A DNA stretch of 64,000 bases from Ophiosphaerella korrae. Lineage: Eukaryota; Ascomycota; Dothideomycetes; Pleosporales; Phaeosphaeriaceae. The stretch lies in the NCBI GenBank assembly GCA_028456385.1, contig JALNQF010000036.1:62001-126000 (forward strand), in the 5' to 3' direction. The notes below the pieces were generated by a model. That model was not told where the DNA came from. It was given only the letters and a program-made list of their open reading frames with translations, and made no database searches. This document shows positions 53,057 to 64,000 of the stretch, piece after piece. Numbering within the stretch: the stretch's first letter is position 1; every line of letters starts with the position of its first letter. The position numbers and the translations under genes were made by a program.

Positions 53057-53893
53057 TTAGTATTCATCATCATCATCGTCATCGTCATCACTGCTACTAG
53101 AAAAATACCTATACCTATCCATATACACACCCCCATCATCCCCACTCACAGATCCAGCATATGCATCCGACCCTACCCCATCCTCTCCGCCTCTAACAGA
53201 AGTATAGTCACTCCCAACCCGCGTGCCGACCGAGCCCACTGACTCAGCATCCTCATCATCGCTATCTGTTCCACTACAGGATGACCTCGATCCAACCGAG
53301 GACCTCCTCTCACTCCCGCTTCCATTCCTCAGCGACTCAATATCCGATCCACCATACTCCCCCAGCCCACCCCGCCGTGCAAACCCATCACTCGCCACAG
53401 ACGCCACGTCTGACGAGTCGTAGTCATCGTCGTCAGCTAGGAACCGGTACTCGACGCTACCCTGTGCAATCGAGTCGCTCGCCTCAGCCTCAGCGTATGA
53501 CGAGTGCCGTGAGAAACGTACACGCACACCGCTTCGTGTAGGACTGCACGGCTGCGGCGCGATGTAATCGTGTTTGGACTCTTCCGGGGGTGAAATATAG
53601 TCCGAGCTTGAGGAGCGGTGGTACGAAGGGCGGGTGTAATAGCGTAGGCGGTAGGAAATATCTTGCGTTGAGTCGTACGTTGCAGAGCGTTTGGGGCGAG
53701 ATGACAAGGCTGGGGCGATGTGGCCGTGTGCAGCGCGGCTTGACTCGGGCCGCTGAATGTAGTCTGAGTTCGAGTATGTAGGGCGGGAAATGTATTCCGA
53801 GGAAGGGGATATGGAGCGGCGACGGGAGTGGTTTGCAGTTATGGTGTAAGAGTTGCGACGCGAGTAGTCGTGTACATCGTGTTTGTACGACAT
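53057..53893 (-). CDS. Ser/Arg/Asp-rich low-complexity protein, unknown
   Basis: Single exon, 278 residues. The N-terminal half is Ser/Arg/Tyr-rich and carries a recurring short motif: SEYISRP, SDYIQRP, SDYISPP and HDYIAPQP. The C-terminal half is Gly/Ser/Asp-rich and ends with a run of eight Asp before Glu-Tyr. No signal peptide, helix or domain. The intact frame with protein-like repeats and an ATG in a plausible context support a gene. It is probably intrinsically disordered. Alternative: a chance frame through a repetitive region, less likely given the motif conservation. Confidence 0.6.
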   Translation of the reverse strand: MSYKHDVHDYSRRNSYTITANHSRRRSISPSSEYISRPTYSNSDYIQRPESSRAAHGHIAPALSSRPKRSATYDSTQDISYRLRYYTRPSYHRSSSSDYISPPEESKHDYIAPQPCSPTRSGVRVRFSRHSSYAEAEASDSIAQGSVEYRFLADDDDYDSSDVASVASDGFARRGGLGEYGGSDIESLRNGSGSERRSSVGSRSSCSGTDSDDEDAESVGSVGTRVGSDYTSVRGGEDGVGSDAYAGSVSGDDGGVYMDRYRYFSSSSDDDDDDDDEY

Positions 53894-55206
53894 GGTGCAG
53901 TGAATATGTGCACAGTGGTAAGGGTTATGACAAGCAAGAAGATGTTGAAAGGAACCTTTTTGGTAGTGAGGTTTTTGGAGCTTCTATCGTGACTTTTTAT
54001 GCCGCTCTAGAATGTGAGGCAATGACCGTACATATGCACATCGACGTGGTTTCTAATCGTCTAACCGTTTGTGGGATGGACGCAGGCTAACTTGTGCAGC
54101 CTAATGCCCTTCGCATATCGCGTGTAAGTATTGTTCTTGATTTCCTCCAAAGACTATCAAATGTGGGTTGAGAGAGGGAAACGCGTTGTGTGTTTGCAAA
54201 CACGACCTTTTGCAAAGGTCAACTGACCTGCTGCAAGGCCGTAGCTTACATGCCTAACCTCCAGTAGAGATGCAGCACGACTCCAAAGCTCAAGGTTAAT
54301 CTGGAGAAATCTGGAAAGGCCGCCACGTGCTGTCATATAGGTTGAACCACAACCGATATTGTGCACGGCCTATTTTTGCCCCAAAAGCTTGCTTTGTCGT
54401 ACATGCCGGCAAGGCGGTCGTCACCGGGACTTTCACAGCGCACATGTCTTGGCTTCATTGGGACGACTGCCTCGATACATCAAACGCCGTCATCCAATCG
54501 GACCCCCTACAATTAATCCTCTTGTGTCATTCAAGTCTGCTCCATTACAATCTACATTCGGTGAAACAATTTTTCCACCGATGTGGGGATAGCAACAACG
54601 ACCCGGGTCAAACGGGCACATGGATTCAGAAAGGAGTCGAGTGACCTTATTTGTAGCCCGGGGTTACTCCTCTTATACTCAATAAGCTCGCTCACCAAAC
54701 ATGTTTTCCTGCTAACCTTTACGAGGCAAGACCGTGTGCATCCCAGCTAGCACTGTGATATAGACATGAAACCACCCGAGCGCATACAGTCTTTCTCGAA
54801 ACATGCTTGCCTTCCCAACTCAATTTGTTTGATACTTCTACGGTCCGCTTTACGACCACGGGATCGATGACGAGTCGCTGCTCCCAGTAGTTTCCCGGCT
54901 ACCGGCATTTCTATTTTATTTCCTAGTGTGCCGCTGTTTGATATATGCATCACTAAGCCTGTTATGCAGATGGGGTAACTAGAAGCAGATGAAGTGGTGT
55001 TGGTTGAAATTGTTCTGTTGATAAACTGGAACGCATGCCGTGTGTGTTAGTCAGATGCTAAGAAGGAGGATAAAGGATGGGATTCTCGTTGAGGAGAAAG
55101 CACGAACGTCATGCTTGGTCTTGTCATTCATTCATTCATTCACCCGATCTCTATTATCTGATCTATGTGTTGTATTGTTTGATCGTGCTATTTACTCTTT
55201 TCTAAT
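53894..55206. promoter_or_regulatory. divergent region, Ser/Asp-rich gene (-) and pectin lyase (+)
   Basis: About 1.3 kb that must include the pectin-lyase promoter. A short ATTC tandem repeat lies at about 55121-55143. No gene recognised. Confidence 0.45.
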
Positions 55207-56445
55207 ATGAAGTCTCCCATCTTCATCGCCGCGGTTGCGGCCTTGGTTTCCAACGTCTCTGCTGCTGATGGCGTGAAAGGTAGTGCTGAGGGATTCGCCA
55301 AAGGTATATGAGGCCCTGCAGATTGTCTATAACTTCAGGTACTAATGTCGACCAGGCGTCACTGGAGGTGGTAGCGCCGCACCAGTGTATCCATCCAGCA
55401 CTGCTCAACTCATCCAATACCTTTCGGACTCCTCACCGCGTGTCATCGTGCTTACCAAGACCTTTGACTTCACTGGCACCGAGGGCACCGCAACTTCTGA
55501 TGGTTGCTCACCCTGGGGTACTAGCTCTGGATGCCAAATCGCCATCAACCAAAACAACTGGTGCAGCAGCGAACAGCCCAATGCCCCCAAGGTCAGCAAG
55601 ATCACTTACGACAAAGCTGGTGTCTTGGGTATGACTATTAGTTCGAACAAGAGTTTGATCGGCCAGGGCTCCAAAGGTGTCATCAGGGGCAAGGGTGTTA
55701 GAATTGTCGACGGCGCGAAGAACGTCATCATTCAGAATGTCCGCTTCACAGACATCAACCCTAAGTACGTCTGGGGCGGTGATGCCATCACCCTTGATGG
55801 TGGTACGTATAGTCCCTTAGATCAACTCCTTTCATTAAGTTAACACCGCTCTTAGCTGACATGGTCTGGATCGACCACATAACCATCGACCTCATTGCCC
55901 GCCAACATCTCGTCCTGGGCAACAACGCCTCCAACCGCGTGACCGTCTCAAACAATGAATTCAACGGCGCAACCTCATGGTCCGCAACCTGCGACTCGCA
56001 CCACTACTGGGGCATGTACTTCACCGGCTCCAACGACCTCGTCACCTTCAAGGGCAATTACGTCCACCACACCTCCGGTCGCTCGCCCAAGGCCTCCGGC
56101 AACACGCTCCTCCATGCAGTCAACAACTACTTCTATGCCAACAGTGGACACGCCTTTGAGGTTGATGCTGGCGGCAAGGTTGTGGCTGAGGGTAATGTCT
56201 TCCAGGACGTCAAGGCGTCCCAGCAAGCTGGCCTCGCTGGTAAGCTCTTCAACAGTGTGAATGGCGGAGTGTGCAAGCAGTACCTTGGCCACGATTGCCA
56301 GGCCAACGCGTACGGAAACTCTGCTGCACTGACTGGCACGGATACAAGCATGTTGTCCAACTTCAGTGGCAAGAACGTTGCGAGCGCTTCTTCTACACAG
56401 GGCGCAAAGGGCGTTGCTAATTCTGCCGGGTATGGAAGGATTTAG
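55207..56445 (+). CDS. secreted pectin lyase, polysaccharide lyase family 1
   Basis: Exons 55207-55303, 55356-55802 and 55856-56445; introns are 52 and 53 bp (branch GTACTAAT in the first), both phase 1. The product is 377 residues. Signal peptide at about 1-19 ([14 protein letters not shown]). The beta-helix shows [39 protein letters not shown] (spliced), [17 protein letters not shown] and [21 protein letters not shown], which carry the catalytic Arg and the aromatic cleft of pectin lyases rather than the calcium-site Asp set of pectate lyases. Four or more Cys fit disulphides. It cleaves methyl-esterified homogalacturonan in plant walls by beta-elimination. Typical of plant pathogens and saprobes. 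Confidence 0.94.
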
Positions 56446-57888
56446 GTCGTTGATTGATGGTGTGATTTAGTCGTGGCGTTATGTACATATTTTTTTTTCC
56501 TTCTTTTGTATATATTGGTATATATTTGTATATATTTTCGATCCGGCCTGACTGCTACATCTTGTTTGTAGAAGTAATTTAGGACTTTTCACCTTTGTTC
56601 CGCGCCCCACAAAAATGGCAATATGTTCTGAAAATGTTTTATTAGCTGGACTAATTTTCACAAGGAGTAAGGTAAGGGTATATCAGTCATATAAGAGCGC
56701 ATTGAAACTATAAGCGCTAAGTACTAGATTCGGAAAATCTCCATAGTGTGTCTCGGACCTTTGGGAGTGATCTGTTTTACGTTCAACCTCCAAATCCAGG
56801 AGGTTATGTTGGCTGTACGCACGCCGCTAGTAGGGCTGAACAAGACATGTCCTTATGTGATCTAAGAGTGGTGTAGAATGGGCTGTCTAAATCGGACTTC
56901 AAGAGTCGGCATTTCTTCTATCTCAATGACAAACTAATTCATTCAATTTATACCTATACTTGGGTGTCCACTGCTGTCTACTGCGTCAACTAGGTCTGCT
57001 ACTAACAAGATGTTCAGAATCTGGTACTTGTAAACTATTTCCTTCGTTGAAGTAAATTAAAGCATTAGTCTTGATGTATATCAAAACTTGTAATGGCGAA
57101 GCGTTGGGGATTTTGGTTACGAGAGGAGCCTGCTTAGGTAGTGTGATTTTGGTGACATCGTGGAATAAGATCGACGGGTAGTCATTTTTGGTTTGGCGCT
57201 TAGCAAACTGAGGAAAAGTACCGGTAAAGCCTTACGGGTCTCCTCAATCCTTTTTTTTTTTTTTTAAAAAAAGCGAATCGGGTTCCGTGGTTGAATATGC
57301 CTAGGGAGACGCCATGGTTCCAAATAAGACGAACCGGCCACATATGAGCTACCCCTAGCCATCTTAATATTCTTTGGTACCGCTGTACGCATCGAAATCG
57401 ATTACGTTCCAAATGGCTCAAAGATAAAAACTGTTTTACCGATATCTTTACCATTTAGTGCCACAACTAACATATCAACTCGTCCTAGATATCCTTTACT
57501 AACCTCAGCTTGTAGACCAATAAATCAACGGCTTGTATTATTTCATTATTGGTTTTCTTTGCGAGTGGAAAGCAAGCTTTACTAGTCACATCGAATATGA
57601 AAAGATGGTTATACTACTTGTTGCAACCTTTGACATCAGCACTTGTAAAGTCAAGACCCACTGCGATATTGTTGTTGGACTGTGTGCAAGGCTAGGAATA
57701 CACATGCAATGCTTAATCAACATGTCACAACATCTCTCGGATCAGCGCCGGCAAGTAACCACAATCAGTGGAAAAAGCACTTCACCATTTCATTGAAACA
57801 TCTATATACATATAAGTGCATCATTCTCCTCCTCTTCCCCCAAAACGCCCATGCTGCTCAAATGCTATCCCAAATGCGCCCCGCTAAC
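56446..57888. other. AT-rich convergent intergenic region
   Basis: Between the 3' ends of pectin lyase and RUD3. AT-rich, with a T15A7 run at 57251-57272. Some open frames exist, but none resembles a protein family and no transposon ends were seen. It could include decayed mobile-element sequence that is no longer recognisable. Confidence 0.45.
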
Positions 57889-59951
57889 CTATTTCTCACT
57901 TATGCCTAGCCCCGGCGATCCCCGGTCCTTCTCCCCCTCCGCCGCCTCCCGTTCCAAAAAGTCCTGCCACAGTTCCGCCAATGACTCCTTGTTACTCGAG
58001 CTACTTGCCATGAGCATGGGATCGCTGATACTATTAAGCGAGGGCGTCGATGGCGTGCGTCGAAATGGGTTGGCGGGGACGCGCAGACCAGCGGATGAGG
58101 AGGATGTTCCTGGTCGGGCGAGGCCGGCTTGTTCGCGTTGTTCTGGTGAGTATGATGTTAATACAAGGTGCTCTTGCAAATCGCGAGTTATGCAGGGAAT
58201 TTAACGTACCTTCTGTCCACCCTAACAGCGCGGAAATGAGTTGCAAAGCTTCAAATTTCTTGGGATCACTCCGGTCGAGACCGAGGAAGTGGAGGAAGTA
58301 GTTCGTGATGATTTGCTTGTCGACATTATCTTCCGGACGTCCCTTCTTGAGTATGCGAAGTGCTTTAGTGAGGTGTTCATTTAGGGTTACGGCTTCGTGG
58401 CGAAGCTTGCCGATTAGGAGGTTCTTTTCTTTGACTTCTTTCTCGAAAGGGAGTGCACGTTCGAGCTCTTTTTGCGTGGACTCAACCGTTTCTTTAGCGG
58501 ATTTGGATGCTGATTCTGCGGCTTGCACTTGTTTTCGGAGATCGTTGAGTTGTGACTCGTAAGTTTCAACAGACTTTTTGAGCTCTTGTCTTCGTACTGT
58601 GGATTGTAAGCGTGGATGAATCCATCGCGATCTAAGGGAGAAATACAGTTTTGCACCTCTTGCAGCGCCTTTTGCAAGCCTTCAACGGCCTGACTATTGG
58701 TTTCCCTATCTCTTGTTGCTTTTTCGTACTCATCTCGTAGGGTTTCAAGCTGCTCTCTGAGCTCCGCATCCTTCTCGGCGAGATTCTCGCGCAGTGACCG
58801 CTCATTCATGGCAAGTACTTCCCAATCTTGCATGGCCTGCTTCGCATTCTCAAATTCTTCCCTGGCATATGCCTCCCGTGAGATTAGCTCGTCGCGCTCC
58901 TTGATCCAGTTTTGCTGTGACAAAGTGGATCGACTCCTGAGGTTACTAAGTTCCTCGGCTTGTGTCTCCTTCTCCTGCTGGATCTTAGTGAGCTCGTCCT
59001 TGAGTGTGTTGTTATTCTCTTGTAGCTCGCGAACTTGATCTTCAAGCTCCGATACCTGTGTTTGAAACCCTTCGATTCGAGCCTGCCAACAGTTAGCATG
59101 CACATTCTTAGATGGTCTTCTCTTCCGTCGTGTCCTTATTTGGGGTGAGGGGGCTACCCACTGCGTCGGCTTTCAATCGATCCCCTAAGCTGGTTTTGAT
59201 GGTGTTCACCCGACCTAGAAGATTTTTGTATTGCGTCTCGAAATGATCCTTCCCTTCGTTGGCCTCTTCAAGTTCCTCGCGCAGACTTTGAATCTCGGCC
59301 TCATACTTTGACTCCGTGTCCTTTGATGGTTGATTATTGTGACTGTTCTGTATGCTCTCTAGGTTTCTTCGCAACTCGGTAACCTCCTGCCGTAATACAT
59401 CACGTTCCTTTACTACTACGTCAAACCGGGCGCTGGTATCCGAAGGTGGTGGTGAGGCTGAGACACCTTGTTGTGATCGTGATCTCGACAGTCCGAGGGC
59501 AACTGCAGATGATATGCTGTGGTGTGAGGTCCCATTTGCTTGTAAGGCGGTTGGAGAGAGCGGCTGTTCGCCGTCGTCCACATCATCGGCGTCTGGGTCG
59601 GTCGATTGCGCAAGAGGTTGCTACAGATAGCCATGTCAGCTTAACTATTTGAATTGTGGTGGCCATGTAGTGCGTCCATACAGCTGGGTCGTCCTCATCT
59701 TCTGTGTCATCTTCCTGGTCGTCCGTTTTGGACACGGTGTGATTACCGTTCACCTTCTCAGTCTCTTCCCCTTGATGCGCTCCACTTTTCTTCTTGCTCT
59801 TCTTCTTTTTCGACTTGGATATTGTCCCTACCTTGTTCGTTAGCTAAAGGCCTAGGCGTCCTCTCTGATAATACACCCAGATGCACCAGCAAAAGCTACA
59901 AGCTCACCTACCACTTTGATTCACAGGCTGTATCGCTGATGGCGCTGACAT
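57889..59951 (-). CDS. RUD3: Golgi coiled-coil tether RUD3 (GRAB domain)
   Basis: Six exons: 59912-59951, 59682-59827, 59162-59620, 58647-59082, 58210-58596 and 57889-58142. All phases agree and total 573 residues. The N-terminus has a Lys-rich stretch (SKSKKKKSKKKSG) and acidic residues. From about 115 to 440 it is a long coiled coil (heptads such as VSELEDQVRELQENNNTL). The GRIP-related Arf-binding domain follows: DKQIITNYFLHFLGLDRSD and KKFEALQLISALLGWTEEQR, formed across the last intron. The tail is Ser/Pro-rich. Yeast Rud3 binds Arf1 at the cis-Golgi and is the GMAP-210 counterpart. The third intron (59083-59161, donor GTGGGT) is the least certain; the alternative adds 17 codons and then stops. 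Confidence 0.9.
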
Positions 59952-60457
59952 AGCTACAAGATGGCAATCTACTTTTCAATCGTCTGTACTTCCGAAGGGT
60001 GGAGCTTGGTAGAGGAGTTGGAGCAAGCAAGGGAACATTCGTCCATGTCAACTTGGCACCTCGTGTCCCGATGGGTTGCGGCGTTTGTTGCGACCCGCGC
60101 GGGTGGGATGCGGCGCCACACTTGCACTAGCCACACTTGTCCCGCAGTACCGTAATTGGCTTGAGGCCTGATTTCATCATGGCTCGACACAATAAATCAT
60201 ACCACCCCGGACTCTGGATATTTGGTACCGGCTTTTCAGCATACCCATGCATGGGTGTGTTGCTCAAATAATTTATTCCATGTGTTATGGCATACATTGC
60301 AGTGAAGAATCCTCTATATCGTTACATTTACATTGTGTTGCTGCAGTCCTGACGCTCAAAGTGCCTACTTGATGATTTGATGCAAGGCCCTTGGGCAAGC
60401 ATAATTGAGGCGTGGCTTCCTTGGCCTCTTCTGTTCATTCCGTATTTATGGGGGGCA
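59952..60457. promoter_or_regulatory. upstream region of RUD3, 3' side of bL32m
   Basis: About 500 bp between two minus-strand genes. An open frame 60380-60766 (+) runs from here through the bL32m gene on the opposite strand and is hydrophobic, but appears to be a shadow. Confidence 0.45.
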
Positions 60458-61049
60458 TCATCGCTTCTTCCATCCCGTATGTTTAATTATTTGATCTTCT
60501 TTCTCTTTCCTTGGATCAGATTCGACCATACGTGTTCTCTGATCATCTTGGCGCTTCTCTCGCGCCAACTGCTTTGCCTGTTTCACGGTTGGCCGACGTA
60601 CAGACCAGCTGAGCTGACTGAAGATGTTGGTTTTGATCGCTGGCATGCCTGTCAGTTCTTCGCCCAACACGCCTCCCTCGGCTCAACGTACCATCCACGC
60701 AATATGGACACAGTATGTGCGCCCGCTTCACCCTTCCACATGCCGAGCACTTGTTTAGCGCTGTGATATCTTTCAATGCCTTGCCGGCCATGAGCCGCTG
60801 GCGCTTTTTGCGATATGATGTCCTCTTCTTCGGCACAGCCCTCAGAATCCCTTCCCAGATATCTCCGAGAGAGGGAATGGACGGAAGGGCCAGCGACGGC
60901 ATGGCCAATGCGGCAAATGGCGTGGGCAGTGACTGGAAGGGCTGGGCAAGGCGCTGCAGCAGGGGCAGGTCGAGGACCGGGCGGACGGGGCCATTGAGGG
61001 CGGGCAGCAGCGCCTGCCATAGCGGAGGCAGCGGGCGAGCAAGCGCCAT
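60458..61049 (-). CDS. MRPL32: mitochondrial large-subunit ribosomal protein bL32m
   Basis: Exons 60692-61049 and 60458-60648 with a 43-bp intron (GTACGT...TGACAG, phase 1). The product is 182 residues. The first 70 residues are hydrophobic/Pro-rich with few acids, the mitochondrial extension. The mature bL32 start [15 protein letters not shown] follows, then [16 protein letters not shown] and the zinc ribbon [17 protein letters not shown]. Yeast Mrpl32 is matured by the m-AAA protease just before the PKK motif. The second exon is charged ([30 protein letters not shown]), matching the fungal tail. ATG 61049 was chosen because upstream codons lack family character. Confidence 0.93.
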
Positions 61050-61355
61050 CAGGACTGAAGATGCACTGGACCAGGGTTCGGGCGGGCTGGTCGGCCTGGT
61101 TGTTCGTGGTGGTGTTGGAAATAAAATGCACCCCAGTCCAAGCTCCACGGCGCCTTTCCTTTTGCGCCACTAGCGCACCGCTTCGTGGCTGCCCCCTTTC
61201 CCGCAGTCGCTGCTGCAACTCCACAAGAAAGTCGCAACGTCCCTGAATTTCTCTCGACAACAACAGCCTCCTGCTAGCGCTCCCCCAGGCCCCCATCCGC
61301 CTCCCGCATCTCCCTCACTCACGCGTTCACGCCTTGGAGGCTTAGAGTGCCCGCA
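61050..61355. promoter_or_regulatory. compact divergent promoter, bL32m (-) and CDC10 (+)
   Basis: Only 306 bp separate the two start codons. The CDC10 side is CT-rich (61190-61330). Any shared control elements must lie here. Confidence 0.6.
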
Positions 61356-62534
61356 ATGGCCGCCCCCTACCAGACCCAGTCCATCTTCCCGGACAGCTAT
61401 GTCGGCTTCGACAGCATCACCAAGCAGATCGAGAAGAAAAGCGTCAAGCGGGGTTTCCAGTTCAATGTCATCTGCGTCGGTAAGCTGCACCGTCTTGACG
61501 CGTCCAGGTTCGCTGTTAACGTGATTTCTCCTCTGCAGGCCAGACGGGTCTCGGCAAGTCGACGCTGATCAATACAATCTTCGCCTCGCACCTCATAGAC
61601 AGCAAGGGCCGTTTCCAGCCCGACGAGGAGCCTCGCACCACCACTACCATCCACCCTGTCTCACACATCATCGAGGAAAACGGCGTGCGTCTTCGCCTGA
61701 ACATCGTCGACACCCCCGGGTACGGTGACCTGATCAACAACGAGCGCTGCTGGGACCCCATTGTCAAGTACATCAAGGACCAGCACAGTGCCTACCTCCG
61801 TAAGGAGCTGACCGCTCAGCGTGAGCGATATCTCCAGGACACGCGCATCCACTGCTGCTTGTTCTTCATCCAGCCCTCCGGTCACGCCTTGAAGCCTATC
61901 GATATTGTCGTGCTCAAGAAGCTGAGCGAGTTTGTCAATGTTGTTCCTGTCATTGCCAAGAGCGACAGCTTGACCCTCGAGGAGCGTGCTGCCTTCAAGG
62001 AGAGGATAAAGGAGGAGTTCCAGTTCCACAATCTGCGCATGTACCCCTACGACAACGACGAAGATGACTCAGAGGAGGCCGCTCTGAAGACCTCCATCAG
62101 GGTGCGTATTGCGGCAGATCGTATTAACCAAAATGCTAATGCACCGTAGGAACATTTGCCTTTCGCTGTCGTTGGCTCTGAGCGAACTGTCGTCGTGAAT
62201 GGTAGGAACGTTCGTGGCCGCCAGAACAAGTGGGGTATCATCAACGGTACGCTGCAGCCAGATCATCGTTGTAAAATCACCTATCTAACAACTTACAGTC
62301 GAAGACGAGACCCACTGTGAATTCGTCTACCTACGTAACTTCCTCACGCGCACCCACTTGCAAGATCTTATCGAGACCACTGCGCAAATTCACTACGAGT
62401 CCTTCCGTGCCAAGCAGCTACTTGCGCTCAAGGAGAGCTCTGCCGTTGGTGGCCACTCTTCTCGCCCCATCTCTCCTTCCGCCGATCGTGAACTTAGCAG
62501 GAACAGTCAGCGTATGACCATGAACGGGTACTAG
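61356..62534 (+). CDS. CDC10: septin, CDC10 group (AspD)
   Basis: Exons 61356-61479, 61539-62101, 62150-62246 and 62299-62534; introns are 59, 48 and 52 bp. The product is 339 residues. The N-terminus has SYVGFDSITKQIEKK, diagnostic for the Cdc10 group. Then come the P-loop GQTGLGKST (residues 42-50), DTPGYGDLINNE (switch II), AKSDSLTLEE (base specificity), and the septin unique element PFAVVGSERTVVVNGRNVRGR with [26 protein letters not shown]. There is no C-terminal coiled coil, again as in Cdc10. It forms the centre of the hetero-octamer in septin rods at septa and hyphal branches. Only a short Ser-rich tail follows the fold. Confidence 0.96.
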
Positions 62535-63111
62535 GATTACCCGCATCATAATCGAGTTGATAGCACAGGAGCGAAACCGAATGGACCTCCACCCCGGATG
62601 GAGAGACCACCTCCGACAATGGACGCCATGTCTGGACACACCTTAATCAACTGACTGGGGCAATAAGCGAAGAGGAAGGGGGCGTGAGAGGATGGCAGAG
62701 CTTGATACCAGTGCATTAATTAGCACCAAGACCAGAGGGCTGTGGAACACTCTACTTTCTACACTTGACATTTGCTTCACTACTATTTTAGTTTCAATGA
62801 GTTCCTTACCATTTTCTCCTATGTTCGAGCACGGTGTTTACTGGTTATACCCAGCTTGAAATCATCTAGGGTAGTGTTTGAAAGTAATGTTCACAAATAC
62901 CGCTCCTTGATCTCGACATTTAGACCAGATCACGACGCCAAATCTTCCCTTCGACCGCCATGCAATGTGTGTGGGGCCTTTCCCCTCAATGACCGTCTGA
63001 GCTTGATCCAAACCAATCCAGGGCGACCATTGCTGCGAGTCTACTGTTGCTTCTTGCCTCGTAATGTTTTACTGCTCTGACCAACCCCATCCACCTTTCA
63101 CCTTTCACCTT
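62535..63111. other. convergent intergenic region
   Basis: CDC10 3' region and LTO1 3' region. A 7-bp tandem repeat, (CACCTTT)3, lies at about 63092-63115 and slightly overlaps the LTO1 stop. No gene recognised. Confidence 0.5.
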
Positions 63112-63675
63112 TCACCGAATCAACCGTAACCCAGCAAAATCCTCCATACTGTCACCTCCCTTCTTCTCACCCTCCTTCAATCGCAAACCTCTTGCCTTCC
63201 CTTGTGCAACCACACCATCATCAGTCCCCTCCCCGACAATACGCTCAATAACCTTTGCTTTCGCCCCCGCCCTCTTGACCCGATCCTCAAAATCTGCAAC
63301 CCCCTCCTCGGTATTCTCCATTGCAAACGTAGCAGGATCAGTCAACGAATGTAGCAGCACAACATTATTCCGTAGGCGCGTGTTGTCTGAGAGATTTGGC
63401 AGCGATTGTTCCTCTGTTTTGTTGCCTCCAACTTTTGGTTTAATGAGTGTTCGTGCGCCCCATACCGCGCTGCGGCCATGGAGGGCACCAAGCGAGGCGA
63501 ATTTCTCGAACCCGTTTTCGAGGCCGAAGATGCGGCCTTGGGTGCGGCCGGCTAGGGCACCGGCGCGGGTACCCGAGGTGTAGGCTGTGGTGTAGAGGGT
63601 GTCTTCAAGGGTCAGAAGGGTATCGAAGGGGTCCTCGGTTTGGGCTAGGTTCTTAGGTTCTTGTTTTGCTGACAT
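63112..63675 (-). CDS. LTO1: LTO1 (ORAOV1-family) Fe-S assembly adaptor
   Basis: Single exon, 187 residues from ATG 63675 (in-frame codons further upstream lack an ATG). The family core is DPFDTLLTLEDTLYTTAYTS and the GX3 repeat GTRAGALAGRTQGRIFGLENGFEKF with glycines every four residues, ending in Phe-Glu. The remainder is a fungal-specific extension: a TRLRNNVVLLHSL helix and an acidic/basic tail. Lto1 with Yae1 brings the Fe-S protein Rli1/ABCE1 to the cytosolic Fe-S targeting complex. The tail ends in LRLIR rather than the C-terminal Trp that yeast Lto1 uses to contact that complex, so that contact may differ here. Confidence 0.88.
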   Translation of the reverse strand: MSAKQEPKNLAQTEDPFDTLLTLEDTLYTTAYTSGTRAGALAGRTQGRIFGLENGFEKFASLGALHGRSAVWGARTLIKPKVGGNKTEEQSLPNLSDNTRLRNNVVLLHSLTDPATFAMENTEEGVADFEDRVKRAGAKAKVIERIVGEGTDDGVVAQGKARGLRLKEGEKKGGDSMEDFAGLRLIR

Positions 63676-64000
63676 TTCAGGGGGGTTTGGTTTAATATTT
63701 TTGGTGGGTTGGAAGAGTGAGATCTTTGCCAGTTGGTATGCGTTTATGAGATGTTTGAGAGGACTCAAATAATATGTTTGGAGCCCTGAAAACTACAGGC
63801 ACAATATTCAAAGCGTTTAAACCATGAAATGAATGCTTTCAGTTCATATTGAGATATCCTGATCATGCCCAATTATTTCGCAGCTTCAGGGTCTGGTGTT
63901 GTGGCGTAAATGTGGCGCATGCGTGGTGGGGTAGTCTGCAATTGGAGGGGCAGCTTTGAGTTCGGAGCTTGAGTCATCCAATATCTACAACACCATAGAC
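63676..64000. other. upstream region of LTO1 to window end
   Basis: AT-rich; nothing coding recognised. Confidence 0.5.

Noticed and set aside
57200..57454. Minus-strand frame as a transposase remnant
   Set aside because: Basic/aromatic composition suggested it, but no catalytic motif or terminal repeat is present and it reads through a homopolymer run.
60380..60766. Plus-strand hydrophobic frame of about 128 codons
   Set aside because: Lies across the opposite strand of bL32m, whose zinc ribbon and exon structure explain the region.
61356..62534. CDC12/AspC assignment for the septin
   Set aside because: SYVGFDSITKQIE, the INNERCWDPI region and the lack of a C-terminal coiled coil fit the CDC10 group instead.

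Overview
The window is nuclear DNA of a filamentous ascomycete, most likely a plant-associated Dothideomycete (Pleosporales-like). This rests on short spliceosomal introns (mostly 43-90 bp, with GT...CTRAY...AG signals), CT-rich leaders, a GH27 alpha-galactosidase and a pectin lyase, and lineage-typical families (DUF6594, fungal BTB, SnoaL-repeat, MYND/MSS51-like, LaeA-like methyltransferase). All exon models come from reading splice signals by eye and from family resemblance. No alignment or RNA evidence was available.

Layout. (1) 1-16.4 kb is an accessory-looking block: alpha-galactosidase (cut by the left edge), an aquaporin, a decayed secreted SnoaL-repeat gene, a four-helix membrane protein, a DUF6594 membrane protein, a small unknown protein, a caspase-like peptidase, and two decayed fungal BTB genes. 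It is gene-poor with much AT-rich unassigned sequence. At least two in-frame stop codons fit CpA-to-TpA change, as expected of RIP-type decay. (2) 16.5-34 kb is mostly intact genes: a POF1-type nucleotidyltransferase, a 1125-residue disordered protein, a SAM methyltransferase, a kelch/single-helix surface protein, an SDR and methionine synthase MET6. (3) 34-44.6 kb: MYND/MSS51-like protein, D-glycerate 3-kinase, an MFS permease, UPS2-type lipid-transfer protein, MYG1 and ICE2. (4) 44.6-49 kb is a 4.4-kb gene-free, repeat-bearing stretch upstream of a Zn2Cys6 / acetyltransferase-fold fusion. (5) 51-64 kb: mitochondrial ribosomal protein uL3m, a Ser/Asp-rich ORF, pectin lyase, Golgi tether RUD3, mitochondrial bL32m divergent from septin CDC10, and LTO1.

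Most intact genes are independent housekeeping functions: methionine synthesis, mitochondrial translation, mitochondrial phospholipid transfer, septin ring, Golgi tethering and ER structure. The two most unusual items are the caspase-like / small protein / DUF6594 run on one strand (8430-12488), and the DNA-binding/LbH fusion, whose acetyltransferase fold appears to lack the family's catalytic histidine. No tRNA, rRNA, CRISPR array or intact transposon was recognised.
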